Source: Gemmatimonadaceae bacterium (GTDB lineage: Bacteria > Latescibacterota > UBA2968 > UBA8231). From it: 64,000 nt of DNA. Shown here in pieces: positions 42,894 through 51,517 of the stretch. The notes beneath the pieces were generated by a model that saw only the letters and a program-made list of their open reading frames with translations, searched no databases and was not told the origin of the DNA. The translations under genes and the position numbers were made by a program. The stretch spans positions 1 to 64,000 of the forward strand of contig JAPOZM010000043.1 in NCBI GenBank assembly GCA_026706075.1, given 5' to 3'. Positions within the stretch are counted from its first letter, which is position 1; each line of letters begins with the position of its first letter.

Positions 42894-44198
42894 CTACTCG
42901 GGCCGCACGTCCTGGAACTCGAAGTAGACCCTCGCCGTCACCCGCGCCGAAGTGGGCCCCCGGACCGGAACCGGGGCCATGTCGGAGTCGGACGGCTCCT
43001 CCGTCCCGGCCGCCACCGGGGCCACGCCGGTAGAAGGCGGCAGCCGCCAGGACCGCACCCGCTCCTCGACGCAGCGGCTCACCTCGTCGCTGACCACGGT
43101 GGCTTCCAGGATCTGGGCCGACTCCACCATGCCGCTGGCGAGGACGACGAACTGGGCCGTCACCTTCCCCTCCGAGGCCTTGCCTTCCATGAAGGGGCCT
43201 TCGAAGCAGTCGTTCACCTGCTCCAGCCGGGTGCGGGCGAAGGCGTCGATGGCGGTCACGTCGCGGGTGATGTCTCCCGTGGCGTTGCCCACGACCTGGC
43301 TGGCCGCCGCCAGACGGGCCTCGGAGAACTCCCACTCCTCGGCGCGCTCGAACTCGAGAACCTGCTGCTCCACGGTCCGGCGGAAGGCGAAGGCGACGTC
43401 CGTCGTCTCCAGGGGCTTGCCGAAGGCGTTGAACTTCAGGACGAAGTCCTCCAGGTGCAGACGCACGTCGGTCACCTCGTCCTCCAGGGGATCGAAGACG
43501 AGGAACCCCGAGTACTGCTCGCCCTTGAAGATCTCCTCGTCCACGGCATAGTTGTTCGTGCGCACCAGGCCCATGCGCATGTTGAACCGGTAGTCCTCGT
43601 TGCCGCTGGGTCCCTTCAGGGCGCGGTAGTAGGACTCGAAGTTGCGGGAGGCAGAGCCGGCCAGCACCCCGTAGGCCCCGAGGACCTCGCCCGGGCGGTT
43701 CGTCGTCAGCTGCGACCGCAGGGGCTGCAGGGCCACCTTGGCGAGGTCCTGATTGGTGACCGTGATCCGGAACACGGTAAAGCGGGTCCGAACGTAGCCC
43801 AGGGCCGGGTCGACGTAATCTCCGTAGGTATAGGGGTTGATCGAGTACTGCCCCTGGTTGGACTCGTTCGGGAACATGCCGTTGAGCTCGTGGTCGGTCA
43901 TGTGCTCGACGGCGATCCTCAACCCTTCCATCTCGTAGGTGACCAGTCCGCCCTCGCCGACGGTGATGACCTGCTCGGCCTGCTCCCCCGGCAGGAGGGA
44001 GACCACCCGGTCGTAGCGCTCGGGGTAGATCGCCTCGCGCAGAAAGCTGCAGTGGACGGTGAGCAGGGATGACGCCAGGGCGAGGCCAAAGGCCGCCCGC
44101 CCAGGCCGATGGCCTCGGCGCCTCGCCCGTCGGTGCTGATTGCCTTTGCCCATGCGGTTCATTCCTTGTCTGTCCGGGCCAATGGGATCCGGCCTCAT
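42894..44198 (-). CDS. Exported protein with AgmX/PglI (TonB-like) C-terminal domain
   Basis: 434 residues from an ATG that overlaps the DUF4159 stop (ATGA); a start at 44162 (MNRMGKG) is also possible. A basic N-terminus and hydrophobic run end in LLTVHC (Cys50), perhaps a poor lipobox. The middle is an unknown mixed domain. About 325-391 has the AgmX/PglI/TonB-type pattern: a first Cys (NDCF), GKVTAQFVVLASGMVESAQIL, a second Cys in SRCVEERVRSWRLPPS. In myxobacterial gliding and related systems such domains sit in proteins working with ExbB/ExbD-like motors and TPR proteins. Last gene of the large operon. No TonB-like Pro-rich linker is seen. Confidence 0.7.
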   Translation of the reverse strand: MRPDPIGPDRQGMNRMGKGNQHRRARRRGHRPGRAAFGLALASSLLTVHCSFLREAIYPERYDRVVSLLPGEQAEQVITVGEGGLVTYEMEGLRIAVEHMTDHELNGMFPNESNQGQYSINPYTYGDYVDPALGYVRTRFTVFRITVTNQDLAKVALQPLRSQLTTNRPGEVLGAYGVLAGSASRNFESYYRALKGPSGNEDYRFNMRMGLVRTNNYAVDEEIFKGEQYSGFLVFDPLEDEVTDVRLHLEDFVLKFNAFGKPLETTDVAFAFRRTVEQQVLEFERAEEWEFSEARLAAASQVVGNATGDITRDVTAIDAFARTRLEQVNDCFEGPFMEGKASEGKVTAQFVVLASGMVESAQILEATVVSDEVSRCVEERVRSWRLPPSTGVAPVAAGTEEPSDSDMAPVPVRGPTSARVTARVYFEFQDVRPE

Positions 44199-45394
44199 TG
44201 GCTGTGCTGGTTGTAGAAGTCGATCTGCTGCTGGGCGATGGAGCCCTTCTGCGTCAGGGCGAAGACCACCATGTTCACCCCCATCTTCAAATGAGGCTCG
44301 TTCTGCGTCTCCCTTTCCCAGAAGATGCCGTACCCCTTGTCCGAGTAGACGGCAACCAGCCGGTCGCCGAGGTAGATCCCTTCCAGGAAGTAGACCGTTC
44401 GGCGGTAGGTCCGGTTCGAGACCTCGCCGCCCGGCGGCGGGCCGTCGTCGAAGTCGAAGAAGATGTGGTAGATGGGGTGGTCGTTCTGGAGAGGCACGAA
44501 GCGGGCGTCCCGGCCCAGGGCCTCGCGGAACATCTGCCGCAGGCTGGCCTCGGCGGGGCCGAATTCCAGGTCCGGCCGGCCGTTGTCGGCGACGACGAAG
44601 CCGCCGCTGCGCAGGTAGCGGGCCAGGTTCTTGGCCTCGTGCTCGGTCAGCTCGAAGGCCCGGTTCGCCGCGATGTAGACGAAGGGCGCCTTGAACAGGG
44701 CCTGCGAGTCGAGGAACATCTGGTCGTATTCCTGGGCCTCGATCCGGGTGTAGTTGTTGATCGCCCGCACGAGCTGGTTGATCGAGCGTTTCTGGGAGGG
44801 CTCCAGGATGCTTCCCCAGGCCAGGGCCAGGTAGACGAAGCCGGTGATGTTCTGCTTGTCCGTCGGATCCTGGATCACCATGCCCCGGTAGCGGCCCGTG
44901 TTGAGGGCCGTCAGGTCGAGGAACTCGGCCTCCATGTCGATCCGCCGCTCCGGCTCCTTCAGGCTCGTCAGCTCCACCGCCTCGAAGCGGGGCAGGCCGA
45001 CCACGGCGGCACTGAGGTCGCCGGCGCCGACGTCGACCAGGAAGTCGGCGCTCCCCCCGGTTCGGGTCCAGGTGGCCGAGGTGGGGGCCGTGCGCACGCG
45101 GCCCACGGCGCCGCCCACGGTGGTCGAGGTCTCGTCGCCGCTCGACCGCACGATCGGCGTGCCCTGGGGGATCGGCTGCTTGCGGAAGGCGAACTCCCGG
45201 GCCAGCCGCGGCGCCGGCACGAAGAGGGGCGTGTCCTGTTCCTGGAACTCGAAGCGGGCCACGACCCGCTCCTCCTCCTCGTCCTTCGGCAGGAGCCAGA
45301 CGGCTCCGACCACCAGGTGGAGAGCGACCGACGCCACCAGCCCCAGGTAGAGGAGCCTGCGTCCGTAGCGAAGAACCGACAGACGGTCCGTCAC
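44195..45394 (-). CDS. DUF4159-domain protein with N-terminal membrane anchor
   Basis: 399 residues from GTG 45394, which overlaps the TPR stop (GTGA). One membrane helix at about 14-34 (RLLYLGLVASVALHLVVGAVWLL) is followed by an acidic/basic TonB-like juxtamembrane region (PKDEEEERVVARFEFQEQ). Residues of about 180-395 form a DUF4159 domain, related to glutamine-amidotransferase-like folds: YDQMFLDSQALFKAPFVYIAANRAF, LRSGGFVVADNGRP, HPIYHIFFDFDDGPPPGG, LGDRLVAVYSDKGYGIFWE, MGVNMVVFALTQKG. Function of DUF4159 is unknown, but it recurs in envelope operons of gliding and FCB bacteria. Probably periplasmic, anchored in the inner membrane. Confidence 0.8.
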   Translation of the reverse strand: MTDRLSVLRYGRRLLYLGLVASVALHLVVGAVWLLPKDEEEERVVARFEFQEQDTPLFVPAPRLAREFAFRKQPIPQGTPIVRSSGDETSTTVGGAVGRVRTAPTSATWTRTGGSADFLVDVGAGDLSAAVVGLPRFEAVELTSLKEPERRIDMEAEFLDLTALNTGRYRGMVIQDPTDKQNITGFVYLALAWGSILEPSQKRSINQLVRAINNYTRIEAQEYDQMFLDSQALFKAPFVYIAANRAFELTEHEAKNLARYLRSGGFVVADNGRPDLEFGPAEASLRQMFREALGRDARFVPLQNDHPIYHIFFDFDDGPPPGGEVSNRTYRRTVYFLEGIYLGDRLVAVYSDKGYGIFWERETQNEPHLKMGVNMVVFALTQKGSIAQQQIDFYNQHSQ

Positions 45395-48300
45395 AGGTGC
45401 CTCCTCCTGATCGTGCCGCTGCGGCGCTGGCAGAAGGCCAGGACGTTCGGTTCGACCGGGGCGCCGCTCTCGGAGGCGGCGACGACCTCGTCGAAGATGT
45501 CGACCGCCTCTCTCCACCTCTTCAGCTTCTGGAGTGCGACCGCCATGTTCACGCGGGCGCCGATGCCGCTGGAGGTCTCGGGATACTCATCCCAGATCAC
45601 CTCGAGCCGGGGAATCACCGCCCGCAGGCCGTCGTCGCTCTCGCCCTCCACGGCCAGGCTGAACTCCTCCATGGCCGCTTCGTAGGCCTTGTAGGCCACG
45701 GCTTCCCTGAGGTCCGGGAGAGCCCCGGCGGCTCGGCGCGCCGCCTCGGTCCCGGGGAACTCCTCCTCGATCGCCACGAACATGCCGTAGGCCGCGTCGT
45801 ACTCCCCGGCGTTGTAACGGATCTCCGCCAGGGTGTACCGCGCCGTGGACGCCCAACGTCCGCCGGGCCAGGCCCCCAGGTAGGACTCCAGGCTGCGCCG
45901 CGCCTCGGCCTCGTTCCGCCCCTGCTCGCCGCGCATGTTCAGATGACACCAGGCGACGTTGTAGAGCGCTTCCTCGGCCAGCGGCGTCGACGGGAAGCGG
46001 CCGTGGAACTCCTTGTAGGCTCCCGCGGCCTCGGCGAAGCGGCCGAGGTTGTAGACGCACTCTGCCGTGCGGAAGGCGGCGTCGGCCGCGACATCGATCT
46101 CCGGGTGCTCCCGCAGCAGCCGGCGGAAGTCCTCCTCCGCCTCCCGGAACATGGCCTGGTTGAAGTGCCCGTAACCCCGGTAGTAGAGGGCGTACGGGGC
46201 GTTGCCGTGGTCGGGGAAGCGCCGCAGCATGCGCGTGAAGGAAGCCACGGAGGACTCGTTGGCATCGGCTTGCAGGTCGGCAAGACCCCGCAGGAAGAGG
46301 AAATCGGCGGCGAAGTGCCCCCCCGGAAACCGCTGCCAGCCCCTCGCCGCCGCACCGGACGCTTCGACGAACCGGCCCAGCCGCAGAGAGGCGTCGGCCT
46401 TGAGGAAATAGGCTTTCTCGAGGACGTGGTACGGGCGGGATTCGGGCAGCTCCGTCTCGGTGACCTCCAGGGCCTCGATGGCGAGGCAGGCCTCGACGAC
46501 CTCCTCGTAGCGCTCCTGCCGGTAGCGGATCTCGGCGTGGGCCAGACGGAACTCGGCCTCCTCCAGGTCCGTCTCCGTCTCCAGGGCGAGTCTCTGGTAC
46601 ACCTCCAGGGCCTCGTCGGCCCTGTCGAGCTGGGTGAAGCAGGCCGCCAGGAGCCTGGAAGCCGAGCTCAGAAGGTCCGCCTGCTGCCACGGGCGGTCCA
46701 GGTCTGCCGCCGCCTCCTCCAGGCGCCCCATCCGGAAGTAGGCGAGCCCGCGTCCGTAGACGGCCTGCTCCAGGACGGCCGGGACGGCCCCTTCGACGGC
46801 CATGGAGAACCAGGGCAGGGATGCCTCGTACTGCTCCAGGCGTGAATGGCCCGCGCCGAGGAGGTAGTACAGCAGGGCCAGGGTCTCCCCGTCGGCCTGT
46901 CCCTGTTGCGACAGGCCCTCCTCGAGGATGGGGATGGCCTCGGCGGTGCGTCCGGCGGAGAACAGGGACTGCCCGGCCTCGAGGCGTGAACGGGCGAACA
47001 GCTCGGTCTCTGGATCGACCTGCCGGTATGCGGCGACGGCCTCGTCGAGCCCCCCGGCGTCGCGCAGGACGTTGGCGAGCTCGAAGCGGGCGATCTGCAC
47101 CTCGGCACGATCCGCCATCTCCCCGATGACCCGGCGGTACTGATCGGCGGCGGCCTCGAAGTCCTGGCGCTGGTGGAGGATCCGGGCGGCCTGGAAGCGG
47201 GCGCTCTGGCGGTAGCCGCCGGCCCGGGGATCCTCGATGAGCTCGAGGTAGAGGGCGAGGGCCTCGGTGGTCTTGGCCTCGTCCTCCTGCCGCTCGAGGG
47301 CGAGGCCGAGATTGAAGCGCAGCTCCACGTCGTACGTCGAGCCCGGATAGGCGCGCAGCGTGCTCTTCAACTCCGCCTCGGCGCGCCGGTACGGGTCAAG
47401 GCGCCGGCCGGACTCCAGCCGGTCCGCCTCCCGGAACCAGGCCCGGGCGATCTGCAGGCCCACGCCTTCCACGGGCAGGCCGGCGGCCGCCGCCCACATG
47501 GCGTAGGTATCGCGGTAGATGGTGTACTCCAGGGCCGCCTCCGGGTAGTGCCCGGTCTCGAAGTAGCGGTTCGCCATCAGCAGCTGCAGGCGGGCCTTGT
47601 CCCCCATGTCGGGGTCGTTCTCGATCGCCCGCCGGTAGACGGCGATACAGGCTTCGAAGTCGCCGCGGTCGTAGTGCATGTCCGCGTGGCGGAGGTAGGC
47701 TTCCTCCGCCAGCCGCTGCTCCTCCTGGAACTGCGTCGCCACGGTCTCGAAGGCGAGGCTCGCCTCCCCGTATTCGCCGATTCGCTCGTAACACTCGCCG
47801 AGGCGGATCATCGCCTTGGCGGCCAGCTCCAGGGCCGTCTCATCCACCAGGCCGGCGAGCTTCTCGCGCTTCATGACAAGCAACTCGCGCTGCGACATCT
47901 GGCCGATCCGCTGCGACTCGACGAGGCGCCGGAACTGGGGGATGGCGTCGCGGTAGCGCTCCAGCCGGAAGTACGACTCGCCGATCTGGAAGAGAGCCCG
48001 GTTCCCCCGGTACCCGGAGGGGAAACGCTGCACGAGGCGCTCGAAGGCGGCGGCGCTGGAGGCGTAGTCCTCCATGTCGAAGTACGCCCAGCCGATGTCG
48101 TACATGGCCTGCACCACGTACTTGCTCGCGGGGTAGCGCTCTATCAGGACCCGGGCCGCGTCGATGGTCCTCTCATAGTCCCCGCGCTTGTAGTGGCAGG
48201 TGACGATCTGGCTGCGGGCCAGGGCCCGCAGGACGTCCACCGTGGCCCGCTCCTCGGTGAGCTCGAAGTGGCCCACGGCCTCGGCCAGGAGGTCCGCGGC

Positions 48301-48642
48301 CCGGGCCTGGAGGTCCTGCCGGGTCTCCAGGTCGCGGGCCCTGGCACGGCGCTCCAGAACCTCCTCGGCCATCCGCAGATGGGCGTTGCCGATCTGGTAG
48401 GTGGCCACCTCCTGGAGAGGAGCCTCGATGTCGCCCACCGAGACGGTGACGCCCTCCATCCTCAAGAGCGAGTTGCGGCTCTCGAGGATCGAGCGGTACT
48501 CGCCGATGGCCTGATCGTAGGCGCCGGAGGAGTAGAACTTCTGGCCGTGATCGAAGGAGGCCCTGATCTCGTCGGCCGTGGGCACGTTGCGCGTGGCCCC
48601 GTAGAAGCCGACGATGAGAGCGAGTGTGATCCAGGGGAACAT
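45391..48642 (-). CDS. Large exported TPR protein (envelope scaffold)
   Basis: 1083 residues. ATG 48642 has AGAAGGA 2 nt upstream and begins with a hydrophobic helix (MFPWITLALIVGFYGA). The rest is almost wholly tetratricopeptide repeats, about 25 units, in recognisable form (for example KFYSSGAYDQAIGEYRSIL, YDIGWAYFDMEDYASSAAAFERLVQRFPSG, RLGRFVEASGAAARGWQRFPGG). This resembles the YbgF/BamD-like and gliding-motility TPR scaffolds that hold envelope complexes together. It starts 8 nt after the third barrel-like gene and its stop overlaps the DUF4159 start, so all are translated as a coupled chain. Confidence 0.85.
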   Translation of the reverse strand: MFPWITLALIVGFYGATRNVPTADEIRASFDHGQKFYSSGAYDQAIGEYRSILESRNSLLRMEGVTVSVGDIEAPLQEVATYQIGNAHLRMAEEVLERRARARDLETRQDLQARAADLLAEAVGHFELTEERATVDVLRALARSQIVTCHYKRGDYERTIDAARVLIERYPASKYVVQAMYDIGWAYFDMEDYASSAAAFERLVQRFPSGYRGNRALFQIGESYFRLERYRDAIPQFRRLVESQRIGQMSQRELLVMKREKLAGLVDETALELAAKAMIRLGECYERIGEYGEASLAFETVATQFQEEQRLAEEAYLRHADMHYDRGDFEACIAVYRRAIENDPDMGDKARLQLLMANRYFETGHYPEAALEYTIYRDTYAMWAAAAGLPVEGVGLQIARAWFREADRLESGRRLDPYRRAEAELKSTLRAYPGSTYDVELRFNLGLALERQEDEAKTTEALALYLELIEDPRAGGYRQSARFQAARILHQRQDFEAAADQYRRVIGEMADRAEVQIARFELANVLRDAGGLDEAVAAYRQVDPETELFARSRLEAGQSLFSAGRTAEAIPILEEGLSQQGQADGETLALLYYLLGAGHSRLEQYEASLPWFSMAVEGAVPAVLEQAVYGRGLAYFRMGRLEEAAADLDRPWQQADLLSSASRLLAACFTQLDRADEALEVYQRLALETETDLEEAEFRLAHAEIRYRQERYEEVVEACLAIEALEVTETELPESRPYHVLEKAYFLKADASLRLGRFVEASGAAARGWQRFPGGHFAADFLFLRGLADLQADANESSVASFTRMLRRFPDHGNAPYALYYRGYGHFNQAMFREAEEDFRRLLREHPEIDVAADAAFRTAECVYNLGRFAEAAGAYKEFHGRFPSTPLAEEALYNVAWCHLNMRGEQGRNEAEARRSLESYLGAWPGGRWASTARYTLAEIRYNAGEYDAAYGMFVAIEEEFPGTEAARRAAGALPDLREAVAYKAYEAAMEEFSLAVEGESDDGLRAVIPRLEVIWDEYPETSSGIGARVNMAVALQKLKRWREAVDIFDEVVAASESGAPVEPNVLAFCQRRSGTIRRRHL

Positions 48643-48650
48643 GATCCTTC

Positions 48651-51512
48651 TCAGTCGATGGTGTAGCCAAGGAGGACGCGCAGGAAGATGGACAGGACCT
48701 GCATGTCCTCCAGCTCCCGCGTCGGGTCCTCGTAGTCGCGGTCGACGCTCTTGACGCCGAGGGTCATGGCGGTGTCGTAGCCGAGATACGGAGACTTGTT
48801 GGTCAGCTGCGCCACCCAGACCCGTTCCTCGCGGGAGTGGAACCCGTCGGCCCGGTCCTTCACCACGAGGGGCAGGCCGGGCAGTCCCTGCACACCGAGC
48901 CACAGGTCGGTACGCGGCGTCAGGGCATAGCGGCCTTTGACGATGGGCACGAAGGTGCGCTGGTCCTGCAGGTCCGTGGGTACGCTGGCCCGGTCCTCGC
49001 GTAGGAACAGCCCCTTGGCCTGGCCGAAGATCTGCCAGCTTCGGGTCGGCTCCCAGACGTATTCCGCCTTGAGGACCGAGGTCCACAGGCCGATCTCGTC
49101 CGGCCCCAGGTCGCGGCCCTCGATGAGGACGCCGCCCTTCTGGTCGTTGAGGGAGTGGCGCACGTTGCCCCACAGCCTCAGCCCGAGCAGGGGCTGCACC
49201 TCGCACTCCAGGTAGTGCTGGCGCTCGGTGCTGTTGCGCCACTCCAGGGGATCGCGCACGACGACGCGGTGGTAGGCGGTGGCGCCGGCAAAGGTGAAGC
49301 CGCCGCTGCCGAGGGGCTCGCCGAGGACCTCGTCGAGGCGGAAGTACGGATTGGGTACGTCGTCGTGGACCCGCTCGAGAAGGGTCTCGAAGCGGACCTG
49401 GGCCACACCGGGGACCCCGGCCCTCCAGATGAGCTGACCGTAGTCGCTCTCGTTGCGTCCGCCGTTGGCGATGCCCTCGGCGTCGAGACGGCCGAGGCCG
49501 AGGGTCAGCACCCCGGGGAACCAGCGGCTCCTCAGGTTGAGGCGGCCGTACACGTGGGCGCCGGCCTGACCGAGCTGGTACGGGAAGTCGGGCTCGAGGT
49601 CGTCCTCGCGCTCATCGGCGACGCCGTTGTGGTTCCAGTCGCGGCCGTAGACGTACTCGTCGGGTTCCACGTAGAACAGGAGGAAGGCTTCCTCGTAGTC
49701 GGGCAGGTCGTTCTGGTTCCGGTTGGTGTCGGGGATGCCGTCGTTGTCCTCGTCCTTGCCGGGGAAGACGCCGTCCGGGTCGGAGGACTTGTCTCCGAAG
49801 TGCCGGGGCCGGTCTCCCGGGCCGGCGTCGGGCCAGCTGTCGTTGTCGTCGTTGTCCTCCACGAAGCCGTCGGTACGGGCCAGGGCGAAGGTGGAGGTGG
49901 TGGGCAGGTGGCGGTTGAAGCGGTCGGGAAGCGAGAAAGCCTCGGCGCCGCCTTCCCACAGGCCGCGCCCCCACTCGGCGGTCACGTACCAGGCCTGCTC
50001 CGTGTGCCGGCTCACCTCCCCTTTCCAGATCCGGACACCGGTGATCTCCTTGGGCTGGCGGTGGCCCGGAGACCCGTCCGGATACTGGAAGTAGTCGAAG
50101 CTGCGGGCGTACTCCCAGCGGACCCGGCCGTCCCGTCCCTCCCAGGAGCCGTTCCAGCCCAGGACGTAGCGCCCCGTCCAGGCGCCGGCGTCGACGCTGA
50201 CCCAGCCGAGGTTGGACAGGTCCTGCACGTTGCCCTTCGCCCTCGCCTGCCCCTCGATGCCCCCCGCCGACCAGCGGCCCTCGTAGGTCCGTTGCCGCGG
50301 GTCGTCGTCGAAGAGTCCCACCACGTCGATGCGGTAGTCGTTGCCCACCAGGGCACGCACCTCGACGGAGCTCACCGACGGCTCGGCCCGAAGGTCGAAC
50401 CAGGCGAGGATGACCCACTCGCCGCTCGCCTCCAGCCGGGCCGCTGGCGACAGGACCTGGATGAAGCGCTCCAGCTCCTCGAGGTTGACGTTGTCCACCG
50501 ACTCCCCGGCCAGCTGGTCCAGGCGATAGAAGTAGTCGGCGAAGCGGATCCCGCCGTCGTCGTAGATGGTGCGGCTGAACTGACCCGTGATCCGGTTGGT
50601 GCGCCCCAGGGCCGTGGGATTCGTGGAATTGATGCGCACGTAGGTCGGCTGCAGGTCGTGACGCTCGACGCCGTCGACGACGAGGATGACGTCGTTGATC
50701 ACGGCGCCGCCCTCCTCGTCGTGGGGCGAGTCGTCGGAGAACTTGACCACGATGAAGCTCGGCTTGACCTGGCCGGACTGGAGCTGGCCCTTGAGGTTGA
50801 AGGACTCCTGGTTGGCGTCGGCGTTGTGGTAGTTGAGCACCGTGCCGCCGGTGACGAGGCGGCCCACCTGAACGTCGGCGTGGCCGGCCATGAGCATGGA
50901 GAGGGTGCGGCGCGTGTCCTGCTGCTCGCCGGTGACGTTCCCCGTCCACACGGGAGCGGTCCACCGCGAGGCCAGGGCCGTGAACCGGGTGGACCACTGG
51001 GGGAACTGCCGCTGGGCGTCGAGGCGCACACCGTTGATGCCGGTCATGCTCAGCGTCAGGGGGGTGAACTTCGTGCGCATCTCCTCGCCCAGGATGAGCG
51101 CCGTGGCCCAGCCCTTGTGCGATTCCCTGGCCACCAGGTTCTGCTGGAAGATGCCCATGTTCGCCTTCGACAAGGTGCTGTTGGGCGCGTCGCCGCGGCT
51201 CGAGTTGGCCCGCGTTTCCACCCACCGGTAGGAATCGTAGCCGTTGAGGAGGAAGTTCCCCATGGGGCCGTAGTGGTTGCGCCGGGCCAGCCAGGAAGTC
51301 TCCGGAAGCTGGAAGTCCTGGATGCCGAAGTTCTCGTAGTCCGCCCAGGCCCGGTAGAGGAAGTCCTCTCCGGGCACCACGCGGGTGACGCCCAGCCGGT
51401 CCGGGGCCTCCTCCTCCTTGTCCAGCCAGGGCGTTTCGCCCTCCAGGTCGGCCTGCTGACCCCAGGCGGCCGTTGCGGCCAGGAGCACGGCCAGGATCTG
51501 GATCCGCTTCAC
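48651..51512 (-). CDS. Barrel-like surface protein, third tandem paralogue
   Basis: 953 residues from GTG 51512 (AGGGG 8 nt upstream; a GTG at 51521 overlapping the previous stop is the alternative). Signal peptide VKRIQILAVLLAATAAWGQQ. Residues of about 130-190 repeat the family N-terminal motif (ATALILGEEMRTKFTPLTL, then INGVRLD). About 544-637 is an Asp/Asn-rich stretch (DNDDNDSWPD, GKDEDNDGIPDTNRNQ, DWNHNGVADEREDD) like thrombospondin-3/EF-hand Ca loops. From about 640 on come alternating amphipathic beta strands rich in Tyr/Trp/Arg with a C-terminal LRVLLGYTI, as expected for an outer-membrane barrel. It is the most diverged of the three. Confidence 0.72.
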   Translation of the reverse strand: MKRIQILAVLLAATAAWGQQADLEGETPWLDKEEEAPDRLGVTRVVPGEDFLYRAWADYENFGIQDFQLPETSWLARRNHYGPMGNFLLNGYDSYRWVETRANSSRGDAPNSTLSKANMGIFQQNLVARESHKGWATALILGEEMRTKFTPLTLSMTGINGVRLDAQRQFPQWSTRFTALASRWTAPVWTGNVTGEQQDTRRTLSMLMAGHADVQVGRLVTGGTVLNYHNADANQESFNLKGQLQSGQVKPSFIVVKFSDDSPHDEEGGAVINDVILVVDGVERHDLQPTYVRINSTNPTALGRTNRITGQFSRTIYDDGGIRFADYFYRLDQLAGESVDNVNLEELERFIQVLSPAARLEASGEWVILAWFDLRAEPSVSSVEVRALVGNDYRIDVVGLFDDDPRQRTYEGRWSAGGIEGQARAKGNVQDLSNLGWVSVDAGAWTGRYVLGWNGSWEGRDGRVRWEYARSFDYFQYPDGSPGHRQPKEITGVRIWKGEVSRHTEQAWYVTAEWGRGLWEGGAEAFSLPDRFNRHLPTTSTFALARTDGFVEDNDDNDSWPDAGPGDRPRHFGDKSSDPDGVFPGKDEDNDGIPDTNRNQNDLPDYEEAFLLFYVEPDEYVYGRDWNHNGVADEREDDLEPDFPYQLGQAGAHVYGRLNLRSRWFPGVLTLGLGRLDAEGIANGGRNESDYGQLIWRAGVPGVAQVRFETLLERVHDDVPNPYFRLDEVLGEPLGSGGFTFAGATAYHRVVVRDPLEWRNSTERQHYLECEVQPLLGLRLWGNVRHSLNDQKGGVLIEGRDLGPDEIGLWTSVLKAEYVWEPTRSWQIFGQAKGLFLREDRASVPTDLQDQRTFVPIVKGRYALTPRTDLWLGVQGLPGLPLVVKDRADGFHSREERVWVAQLTNKSPYLGYDTAMTLGVKSVDRDYEDPTRELEDMQVLSIFLRVLLGYTID

Positions 51513-51517
51513 CGCCC

